A stretch of DNA of 64,000 nucleotides. Origin: Vibrio harveyi NBRC 15634 = ATCC 14126 = KCTC 12724. GTDB lineage: Bacteria > Pseudomonadota > Gammaproteobacteria > Enterobacterales > Vibrionaceae. The stretch is taken from NCBI RefSeq assembly GCF_001591145.1, contig NZ_BCUF01000008.1:1-64000 (forward strand). The letters are read 5' to 3'. This document shows, piece after piece, positions 57,230-64,000 of the stretch; the first letter of the stretch is position 1, and every line of letters begins with the position of its first letter. Made by a program: the position numbers and the translations under genes. The notes below the pieces were generated by a model. That model was not told the origin of the DNA, ran no database searches, and worked only from the letters and a program-made list of their open reading frames with translations.

Positions 57230-58090
57230 TTAATTCAATAGGTCTTCGGCAAGTTCTCGCCACTCTCGGATTTTGCCATGGAAGTGTTTCCATTGTTTAT
57301 CACTCATGGATTGAGCTATATCTAGAGTGAATTGATCCGTTAGTGCGATATTTTGATCAATATTCTTAGTCAATTGATCACTATAATAACTTTCTGGTTC
57401 AAATAAGAGCTGCATGAATACCTGCTGGTAAACCACGCTGTTGGTTTTATTTTCGAAAAGATATTCTAATTCTTGAATAATGGAAGATCGATAATCACGC
57501 CATAAGAGACTATTTATAATCACTTGTTGAGAAAGCTGTTTGGCTCGCGCTTTTTGTTGGCTAGATAATTTCCCCAACCATTCTTCCATCCAATCCTCTG
57601 TATTCTCTAAGACAACTTCTCTCAGTTCTTGTTCCGTTTTTCCTACATATTTTTCATCCCTCTCCTTATAACGTTCTCTTACACTATCAATAAATTCTGC
57701 TTCTTGTTGATTATCGAGCTGCATACTTAACGAGAAGAGATCTGGAGCGGCTTTCGAAACAAGACGTTGATAATGTTCACGCATTTGGTCTCGATTCGCT
57801 TGCAATGCTTCCAACGTAATGCTGTCTTTATTCAGTGCCTCCAATTGTTTTAAGTGATCGATATATAAAGGTAATTCTTCTTTCTTGTGCCAATCGGCTA
57901 ATAATAAGATTCGCTCCTCTACCAGAGCTTCTTGTTCACCATCTAAAGACACATAGTCATCTAAATATTCGATCACTACCCAATCAATATTGCTGTATAA
58001 AAACTTCTTTGCACAACCAGCAAGCGCCAAAATAGATAACAAGATACATCCATATCGAACCGCTTTATTAGATAAACTTTTTAATTTCAT
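57230..58090 (-). CDS. DUF6279-type lipoprotein
   Basis: 286 aa. A lipoprotein signal (CILLSILALAGC), then an almost all-helical, highly charged body with YSNIDWVVIEYLDDYVSL just after the anchor, typical of the DUF6279 lipoproteins of Gammaproteobacteria. Function unknown. Start: the ATG at 58090 places the lipobox at a normal distance; the longer frame to 58135 was rejected. Monocistronic by context. Confidence 0.85.
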   Translation of the reverse strand: MKLKSLSNKAVRYGCILLSILALAGCAKKFLYSNIDWVVIEYLDDYVSLDGEQEALVEERILLLADWHKKEELPLYIDHLKQLEALNKDSITLEALQANRDQMREHYQRLVSKAAPDLFSLSMQLDNQQEAEFIDSVRERYKERDEKYVGKTEQELREVVLENTEDWMEEWLGKLSSQQKARAKQLSQQVIINSLLWRDYRSSIIQELEYLFENKTNSVVYQQVFMQLLFEPESYYSDQLTKNIDQNIALTDQFTLDIAQSMSDKQWKHFHGKIREWRELAEDLLN

Positions 58091-58354
58091 CACCGATCCA
58101 TATTCCCTTTTCCATTGATTAAGTTCTATACTCAATCTAAATCACTTATTATTGCGGCAAACTTACGTCAGTCTGGCAAAGTGACATTGCCACCCTAGTA
58201 GTATATAGAGTTTGAAATTAACTTTTTTATCACAACTATCCGCAAAAAAGTGAGTTAGTGCGCAATTATTAGCCAAAACTCGAACGATATAGCGTTCCTT
58301 AAAGTGGCATATAAATTGCTTCAATAACATCAGGATAGTTTATGGAGGCGTAGC

Positions 58355-58528
58355 ATGGCTGCTGCTGAGCAACTTGATACGAGTGTAGAATACGAAATTC
58401 GCTACTTTGAACAGGGGAAAATGCACAGTATGAGAGTCGTCGCGGAAGATAAGAAAGCGGCGCATCGTTACTATTTGGAGTGTGGCAAACACAATAGTGA
58501 TTTGTACTCCATTCGCCCAGACCAATAA
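58355..58528 (+). CDS. Small protein of 57 aa, unknown function
   Basis: An ATG with TGGAGG at 58343-58348 opens a 57-codon frame that ends in TAA directly before a strong terminator. The product is soluble, with a YEIRYFEQGK strand, an EDKKAAHRYYLECGKH helix and one Cys. The complete cassette (ribosome site, frame, terminator) argues for a real gene although it is very short. I do not recognise the family. Confidence 0.8.
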   Translation: MAAAEQLDTSVEYEIRYFEQGKMHSMRVVAEDKKAAHRYYLECGKHNSDLYSIRPDQ

Positions 58529-58556
58529 AAAACCGCCCTTGTTTGGGCGGTTTTTT
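58529..58556 (+). terminator. Terminator of the 57-aa gene
   Basis: AACCGCCC (58531-58538) pairs with GGGCGGTT (58545-58552) around TTGTTT, followed by a T-run to 58556. It may also act for narP on the minus strand. Confidence 0.92.
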
Positions 58557-58590
58557 CTATTTGGCGTTTCTAGAATGGGCGTCTAAAGTG

Positions 58591-59223
58591 TTACTTAATT
58601 TCGCCGAATCGCTCTAGATAAAGCACTGTTGCTGCAGTACGTGAAGGTACTTTCAACTTTTTCAGCAAACTCTTCATGTGCACTTTAACGGTCGATTCAG
58701 AGATAAACAGGCGATCGGCAATCTGCTTGTTGCGAAAACCGCGCGCCACCTCTTGGAGGATTTGCGTTTCACGGTCAGTCAATGAGTCAAATACGTCTTC
58801 TTGACCTTCACGCTCATTTAGGTATTTCGCTACCGCTTGGCTGTAGGCTTTGTCCCCTTCGTGTGCTTGTTTTAGCAGTTCAACCAATTCATCTGGCTCT
58901 GTGTCTTTTAACAAGTAACCATCTGCGCCGCTACGCACGATAGCTTCGATGTCTGCCGGACTGTCCGATACGGTGAGAATAACAATGCGAGCTTCACAAC
59001 CGTCAGCACGCAAAGCTTTTAGCGTATCTAGACCAGACATGCCTTTCATATTCAGATCAAGAAGTACCAAATCCAGCTCAAGTTCATGAGCTTTCGCAAC
59101 CGCATCCGCACCGCTACTTGCCTCTGCGACGACTTCAAATTCTGGCTCAAAACTGAGTAACTGATGAATACCACGTCTCATGAGTGGGTGATCATCCACC
59201 AGCATTACTTTACACACTGTCAA
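58591..59223 (-). CDS. narP: Nitrate/nitrite response regulator NarP
   Basis: 210 aa. Receiver domain with Asp pair (VDDHPLMRRG), phospho-Asp in LVLLDLNMKGMSG, Thr in ILTVSD and Lys in YLLKD. A LuxR-type DNA-binding domain follows (SLTDRETQILQEVARG, NKQIADRLFISESTVKVH). It controls nap and other anaerobic genes by binding TACYYMT heptamers. Start: TTG at 59223 with AAGGAAG six bases upstream, inside the end of narQ; an in-frame ATG 18 bases later has no ribosome site. Overlaps narQ by 14 bp. Confidence 0.92.
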   Translation of the reverse strand: MTVCKVMLVDDHPLMRRGIHQLLSFEPEFEVVAEASSGADAVAKAHELELDLVLLDLNMKGMSGLDTLKALRADGCEARIVILTVSDSPADIEAIVRSGADGYLLKDTEPDELVELLKQAHEGDKAYSQAVAKYLNEREGQEDVFDSLTDRETQILQEVARGFRNKQIADRLFISESTVKVHMKSLLKKLKVPSRTAATVLYLERFGEIK

Positions 59224-60946
59224 TGTTTACTTCCTTACTATGTTGGAATTCTAGTCTTACGATACAGCCGCTATTAGCTGCGGCTTCAATTTGCAACTCA
59301 GCGTGCAATCTGGCTGCTCGCTCTTGCATGATACTCATACCGTAATGATTTAATTTTTCGTCTTGCTGCTCAAAGCCTATACCATCATCGGTAACAGTCA
59401 CTGTGACTTTCCCATCAGAATCAAGACATTGAATCTTAATATTGTTCGCTTGAGCATGTTTGATCGCATTTATTGTCGCTTCTCTGATCAACTGTAGTAG
59501 ATGGACCTGCTGGTGTGCATCTAATTCAGTTGAAGAAAGCTCATTATCAAGCGAGATTTTCGCCGCAGTTTGATCATCAAGCGTCGAAACCATTTCTTGA
59601 AGCGCTTGACCAAAGCTACCCTCTTTTATTGTTAGGCGGAATGTAGTCAAAAGCTCACGAAGTTGGGTATATGCTGCTGACAGCCCAGTATCGAGTTCAG
59701 CAATGACTTGATTTGTCTGCTCTATCGCTTTGTCATCAGGAATATTCTTCACACTTCGTTTGAGTAGCGATACTTGGATCTTCAAATAAGACAATGCTTG
59801 GGCTAGTGAATCGTGTAACTCACGAGCGATAGTGGCACGTTCTTCCATCAAAAGCAGCTGCTCAGCTTGTCTCTGCGCTCGGTTGTAATATACCGCACGA
59901 GATAAAATTTGAACAAAGTTATCAATAAGAGACTCATTAGGACACGGCAAACCCGCTTTCCAATGCAAATACCCAAGGTGAACACCGTCCAGCGTTAATA
60001 TCTTCGTGTGACATTCGCTATCACATTCGTGACGGCACTCTTCCCCCTCTGAGAGTATCCAATTTGGTTCCCCAATTTGATCAATTTCGAGCTTAACTGC
60101 ACGAATTCCTTCCAAACTTGCAATATGTTGTAAAATCGCTTGGAAATTCTCCTGATGGATACGTGAAGCCGTCAGCTCTTTCGACGAATCATACAACACT
60201 CTCAGCGATTGGGTAGCATGTTGTAGCTTACGTGTTTTCTCGTCGACAGCTTGCTCCAACCCTCGATATAGCTTACCAAGATCGTTCGCCATCCTATTGA
60301 AAGTTCGGGTCAAAATACCCATTTCGTTGTCACTCGATACATTGAGTGACACATTAAACGAACGATTCTGAATTTGTTCACTTGCAAACACAAGAGCGCG
60401 TAAAGGTCTGACAACTTCTAGTCTCACAAAGTGCACGACAAACATGCTGACACACAGTATGCCGCCAAGCCCTAAGCCACCAATCCACGCTAAGTTGATC
60501 AGTTTTTGTTCTGAGTAGTTCTGCAGTTTAAATACAAAAGCATCAATTTGTTGAACAAAACCAGCCACTAAGATCAGATATTTGTCTCTATCTTGGCTCT
60601 TTAGTACCGATTTCAGCTCGTGCCAGCGCAGAATCAACCGATAGTAGTCTTTTGTAATATCTTCTGGTACTGACCAATGCTGTAGTGCCAGCATTGAATG
60701 GGAGTAAATTGACTGCTCAAATAAGTCAATATGTGAAGAATAGTCAACAGATTCACTTTGAATATCATGGGCTAAACGATAACTTTGCATTCGCATCGAA
60801 CCCGCTACGTTGACCGCCTCCGCATCATTAAGGCTTGATGCAAGAGTGAATATAGCAAAGCCAGTCGTCGCCACCGATAGGAGTAAAATCAACATCATGG
60901 CAGACGCAATAGTGCGTGTTACTGACTTTTTCACATTTTTAAACAA
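59210..60946 (-). CDS. narQ: Nitrate/nitrite sensor histidine kinase NarQ
   Basis: 578 aa. Two membrane helices flank a four-helix periplasmic sensor; the P-box GSMRMQSYRL at the first helix end is the nitrate-binding site. A HAMP domain and a GAF-like central module with the NarQ cysteine cluster (CRHECDSECH) follow. The kinase has ELHDSLAQALSYLK with the phospho-His, and an HPK7-type ATPase with REATINAIKHA and DDGIGF. It phosphorylates NarP when nitrate is present. It starts 247 bp from divergent napF. Confidence 0.95.
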   Translation of the reverse strand: MFKNVKKSVTRTIASAMMLILLLSVATTGFAIFTLASSLNDAEAVNVAGSMRMQSYRLAHDIQSESVDYSSHIDLFEQSIYSHSMLALQHWSVPEDITKDYYRLILRWHELKSVLKSQDRDKYLILVAGFVQQIDAFVFKLQNYSEQKLINLAWIGGLGLGGILCVSMFVVHFVRLEVVRPLRALVFASEQIQNRSFNVSLNVSSDNEMGILTRTFNRMANDLGKLYRGLEQAVDEKTRKLQHATQSLRVLYDSSKELTASRIHQENFQAILQHIASLEGIRAVKLEIDQIGEPNWILSEGEECRHECDSECHTKILTLDGVHLGYLHWKAGLPCPNESLIDNFVQILSRAVYYNRAQRQAEQLLLMEERATIARELHDSLAQALSYLKIQVSLLKRSVKNIPDDKAIEQTNQVIAELDTGLSAAYTQLRELLTTFRLTIKEGSFGQALQEMVSTLDDQTAAKISLDNELSSTELDAHQQVHLLQLIREATINAIKHAQANNIKIQCLDSDGKVTVTVTDDGIGFEQQDEKLNHYGMSIMQERAARLHAELQIEAAANSGCIVRLEFQHSKEVNIDSV

Positions 60947-61042
60947 CTCTGAACTCCGCTCGTTTGATAACCACGTTTGTCTTTATACAACGCGCATTAT
61001 CTTTCAACTTTATCAATATGTGATCACCTGCGCCGGAATTTA

Positions 61043-61056
61043 TTGATCCAAAACAA
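61043..61056. promoter_or_regulatory. FNR-like binding site upstream of napF
   Basis: TTGAT-ccaa-AACAA matches the FNR consensus TTGATnnnnATCAA at nine of ten fixed positions. It is centred about 29 bp from the NarP site. In E. coli the nap promoter is also activated by FNR with NarP. Confidence 0.6.
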
Positions 61057-61070
61057 TATTGCATCCTAAT

Positions 61071-61086
61071 TACCTCCTAAGAGGTA
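61071..61086. promoter_or_regulatory. NarP/NarL 7-2-7 binding site upstream of napF
   Basis: TACCTCC-TA-AGAGGTA is two heptamers in inverted 7-2-7 order. The right one (read as TACCTCT) fits TACYYMT fully; the left differs only in the last base. The 7-2-7 arrangement is the form NarP requires. It lies about 106 bp before the napF start codon. Confidence 0.8.
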
Positions 61087-61192
61087 TTTATACATATATG
61101 TCAAAAACTACAATTTCGTGTACTTAAATGACAGTTTATTAATGAAATTGTGGACTATGCTTAGTTTGGGTTTCAATTTTTGAGGTGACTAA

Positions 61193-61678
61193 GTGGTAGA
61201 CCTTTCTAGACGAAGACTTTTTGCACGCAAAGCGCAACCGGATAATTCGGTACGTCTTCCTTGGTTAGCAAAGCCAACTCAATTCACAGATGACTGCACT
61301 CGCTGTGGCAAATGCATCGAGGCATGTGAAACCAAGATTATAACCAAAAGCGACGGCGGTTTTCCTGCAGTCGATTTTTCTATTGATGAATGCACATTTT
61401 GTTACCAATGCGCCGAGGCTTGCCCAGAGCCACTATTTTTAGCAGAAGCGGAGCAACCTTGGCAGGCAAAAGCGAGCATCACCGATAGCTGTTTAGCAAA
61501 ACAAAATGTCGAATGCCGAAGCTGTGGGGACATGTGCGACCCGATGGCGATTAAGTTCAAGTTAGAACTTGGCAAAGTAGCACAACCAAATTTAGACCTT
61601 GATGAGTGTAACGGCTGCGGCGCCTGTGTTTCAGTGTGCCCTACTTCATCCATCAATGTGAGCAATATAACAGCCTAG
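61193..61678 (+). CDS. napF: NapF ferredoxin-type accessory protein
   Basis: 161 aa. Iron-sulfur cysteine groups are CTRCGKCIEAC, CTFCYQCAEAC and CNGCGACVSVC, plus an extra CRSCGDMC, giving the multiple [4Fe-4S] ferredoxin pattern of NapF. The N-terminus has the LSRRRLF motif. It acts in the cytoplasm during NapA cofactor loading. Start: GTG with GAGGTGA just upstream. First gene of the nap operon. Confidence 0.94.
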   Translation: MVDLSRRRLFARKAQPDNSVRLPWLAKPTQFTDDCTRCGKCIEACETKIITKSDGGFPAVDFSIDECTFCYQCAEACPEPLFLAEAEQPWQAKASITDSCLAKQNVECRSCGDMCDPMAIKFKLELGKVAQPNLDLDECNGCGACVSVCPTSSINVSNITA

Positions 61679-61721
61679 CCGTTAGTGGTCGGCGCGATAG
61701 GCGATAAAACGAGAGAGATGT

Positions 61722-62030
61722 ATGTCACTAAACGAAGTGCACATTTCGAGTCTGGTAGTCCATGTTCTGCCTGAACATTTGGCTGAAGTTAAAACCCAGA
61801 TTGAAGCGTACGAAAACGCAGAAATCTACGGTGACAGCCCAGAAGGCAAAATCGTGGTGGTGCTAGAAACTGAGAATCAAGGTTTCATCACCGACACTAT
61901 CGATGCGATTAATAATTTACCGAATGTCTTGAGCACAGTATTGGTTTATCACCAAATCGAAACTGGGCTTGAAGAAACGGAAGAAAAAGACACTGGAACA
62001 CAACATTCCCAAATCGAGGGTGAAGTATGA
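61722..62030 (+). CDS. napD: NapD, NapA-specific Tat chaperone
   Basis: 102 aa. Ferredoxin-like small protein with [16 protein letters not shown] and the [14 protein letters not shown] end typical of NapD. It binds the twin-arginine signal of NapA and holds back export until the cofactor is in place. The C-terminus is longer and more acidic than in E. coli. Its stop overlaps the napA start (ATGA). Confidence 0.95.
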   Translation: MSLNEVHISSLVVHVLPEHLAEVKTQIEAYENAEIYGDSPEGKIVVVLETENQGFITDTIDAINNLPNVLSTVLVYHQIETGLEETEEKDTGTQHSQIEGEV

Positions 62031-64000
62031 AAATGACAAGACGTGCGTTTGTGAAAGCAAACGCGGCTGCATCAGCTGCTGCTGTCGCAGGTATCACACT
62101 ACCAGCTTCTGCAACCAATCTGATTGCAAGCTCTGACCAAACTAAGATCACATGGGACAAAGCACCTTGTCGTTTCTGTGGTACAGGCTGTTCTGTTCTT
62201 GTTGGTACTCAAAACGGCAAAGTCGTGGCGACTCAAGGTGACCCTGAAGCGCCGGTAAACAAAGGTCTGAACTGTATCAAAGGCTACTTCCTTTCCAAGA
62301 TCATGTACGGTCAAGACCGTCTGACTCAGCCTCTTCTACGTATGAAAGATGGCAAATACAGCAAAGACGGTGACTTCGCTCCTGTATCTTGGGACACCGC
62401 TTTCGATATCATGGCTGAGAAATGGAAAGCTTCTCTAGAGAAGAAAGGTCCAACAAGCATCGGTATGTTCGGTTCTGGTCAATGGACAGTAATGGAAGGT
62501 TATGCCGCAGCCAAAATGATGAAAGCAGGCTTCCGTTCAAACAATATCGATCCGAACGCGCGTCACTGTATGGCATCTGCAGTAGTAGGCTTCATGCGTG
62601 CATTTGGTATCGATGAACCAATGGGTTGTTACGACGACTTCGAGAACGCTGACTCATTCGTTCTTTGGGGTTCAAACATGGCAGAAATGCACCCAGTTCT
62701 GTGGACACGTATTACTGACCGCCGCCTAAGCCACCCTCATGTAAAAGTGAACGTGCTTTCTACTTACTACCACCGTTCATTTGAGTTGGCAGACCACGGC
62801 TACATTTTTAATCCTCAGTCTGACCTTGCAATTGCTAACTTTATCGCAAACTACATCATTCAAAACGATGCAGTGAACTGGGACTTCGTGAACAAGCACA
62901 CGAACTTTACCAAAACAGACACTGACATCGGTTACGGCCTCCGTGACGATGACCCGCTACAAAAAGCCGCTAAGAACCCGAACTCTGGCAAGCTGACGTC
63001 TATCTCTTTCGAAGAGTACAAGAAGACTGTTGCGCCTTACACCGTAGAGAAAGCATCTGAAATCTCAGGCGTAGAAAAAGAGAAACTAATCGAGCTTGCT
63101 AAGCAGTACGCGGATCCAAACACGAAAGTGATGTCGCTATGGACAATGGGTATGAACCAACATACTCGTGGCGTATGGATGAACAACTTGGTTTACAACA
63201 TCCACCTACTAACCGGTAAGATTGCTACTCCGGGCAACAGTCCATTCTCACTAACGGGTCAACCATCAGCATGTGGTACCGCTCGTGAAGTTGGTACGTT
63301 TGCTCACCGTCTACCTGCAGACATGGTGGTTGCTAACCCTAAACACCGTAAAATCGCTGAAGAGATCTGGAAACTGCCAGAAGGCACCATCCCACCGAAA
63401 CCAGGTTTCCACGCGGTACTGCAAGACCGCATGTTGCATGATGGCGTTCTGAACTGTTATTGGGTTCAATGTAACAACAACATGCAAGCTGGTCCAAACA
63501 TCAACACAGAGCGTCTTCCAGGTTACCGTAATCCAGAAAACTTCATTGTTGTGTCTGACCCATACCCAACAGCAACAGCGCAAGCCGCTGACCTTATCCT
63601 TCCTACTGCAATGTGGATCGAGAAAGAAGGCGCTTACGGTAACGCAGAGCGTCGTACACAGGCTTGGTACCAACAAGTAGAGACCATCGGTGATGCAAAA
63701 TCTGACCTTTGGCAGGTAATGGAATTCTCTAAACGCTTTAAGATGGAAGAAGTGTGGCCAGAAGAGCTTCTTGCAAAAGCACCAGAGTACCGTGGTAAAA
63801 CCATGTACGACATGCTGTTCAAGAACGGTCAAGTTGACCAGTTCCCTATCGAAGAAGCTCGTGAACTAAACGATGATTCGCACCACTTCGGCTACTACGT
63901 TCAGAAAGGTCTGTTCGAAGAGTACGCAACATTTGGTCGCGGTCACGGTCACGACTTAGCACCTTACGATGTCTACCACACTGTACGTGGTCTACGTTGG
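62027..64000 (+). CDS. napA: NapA, periplasmic nitrate reductase catalytic subunit (partial, runs off the window)
   Basis: 658 of about 829 residues are present; the 3' end lies outside. A twin-arginine signal (TRRAFVK) with an Ala-rich core ends near LPASA. The [4Fe-4S] site is CRFCGTGCS plus a Cys about 28 residues on (LNCIKG). The molybdenum-binding Cys is in [12 protein letters not shown]. The frame is open throughout. It reduces nitrate to nitrite in the periplasm with NapB/NapC electrons; those genes are expected beyond the edge. Confidence 0.97.
   Translation, partial: MKMTRRAFVKANAAASAAAVAGITLPASATNLIASSDQTKITWDKAPCRFCGTGCSVLVGTQNGKVVATQGDPEAPVNKGLNCIKGYFLSKIMYGQDRLTQPLLRMKDGKYSKDGDFAPVSWDTAFDIMAEKWKASLEKKGPTSIGMFGSGQWTVMEGYAAAKMMKAGFRSNNIDPNARHCMASAVVGFMRAFGIDEPMGCYDDFENADSFVLWGSNMAEMHPVLWTRITDRRLSHPHVKVNVLSTYYHRSFELADHGYIFNPQSDLAIANFIANYIIQNDAVNWDFVNKHTNFTKTDTDIGYGLRDDDPLQKAAKNPNSGKLTSISFEEYKKTVAPYTVEKASEISGVEKEKLIELAKQYADPNTKVMSLWTMGMNQHTRGVWMNNLVYNIHLLTGKIATPGNSPFSLTGQPSACGTAREVGTFAHRLPADMVVANPKHRKIAEEIWKLPEGTIPPKPGFHAVLQDRMLHDGVLNCYWVQCNNNMQAGPNINTERLPGYRNPENFIVVSDPYPTATAQAADLILPTAMWIEKEGAYGNAERRTQAWYQQVETIGDAKSDLWQVMEFSKRFKMEEVWPEELLAKAPEYRGKTMYDMLFKNGQVDQFPIEEARELNDDSHHFGYYVQKGLFEEYATFGRGHGHDLAPYDVYHTVRGLRW

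Noticed and set aside
63311..63832. 173-codon minus-strand frame inside napA
   Set aside because: Shadow of the well-conserved napA frame.

Overview
This window is from a Vibrio chromosome, most likely the parahaemolyticus/alginolyticus/campbellii (Harveyi) group. That assignment is inference from gene content: a NarQ-NarP pair beside napFDA, an RpoS-like extra sigma factor, a VpsT/CsgD-type LuxR regulator, and a palindromic repeat of a type I recall from other vibrios. In V. cholerae nap and cspA lie on chromosome II, so the second chromosome is my guess. No rRNA, tRNA, CRISPR array, IS transposase or phage gene was seen.

Left third (1-27.5 kb): a secretion island. One giant minus-strand gene (148-17718, about 5,856 aa) encodes an acidic, almost cysteine-free protein of about 44 cadherin-like 'tandem-95' repeats. 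Many of these are arranged as a four-domain higher-order repeat, interrupted by three non-repeat modules. Diverging from it is a tightly packed operon (17910-27456): an Hpt-like protein without the phospho-histidine, a HlyD-type membrane fusion protein, a hybrid sensor protein whose kinase part has lost its His and ATP-binding boxes but keeps an intact receiver, a TolC-like channel, two different half-size ABC transporters with altered ATPase motifs, and a 122-aa protein of unknown role. Together these look like a dedicated type I secretion system for the giant adhesin, with a built-in pseudo-phosphorelay. This is the most unusual system in the window.

27.5-36 kb: a 162-bp MITE-like palindromic repeat abuts an RpoS-like sigma factor gene. 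Upstream of it lies an overlapping operon resembling a second Lol system (LolA-like periplasmic protein, two FtsX/LolC-E-like permeases, a LolD-like ATPase and an outer-membrane beta-barrel). A diguanylate cyclase with a periplasmic solute-binding-type sensor follows.

36-42 kb: housekeeping and stress genes. These are a ThrE-family exporter, arfA with a terminator hairpin inside its coding region, a cold-shock protein with a long leader, yaeQ, a glutaredoxin-like protein, an OmpA-family lipoprotein, a DsbA-like lipoprotein and an FKBP isomerase.

42-50.5 kb: a four-gene chaperone-usher pilus operon preceded by a LuxR-type regulator carrying the W-F-S-R motif of c-di-GMP-binding VpsT relatives. 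Then come a YqaB-like phosphatase, arfB (the second ribosome-rescue factor in this window) and a chemoreceptor.

50.5-64 kb: an RND efflux pair, a dCMP deaminase, peptidase T, a DUF6279-type lipoprotein, a 57-aa small protein, and the nitrate-respiration block narQ-narP / napF-napD-napA. The nap promoter region holds a textbook 7-2-7 NarP site and an FNR-like site. napA runs off the right edge.
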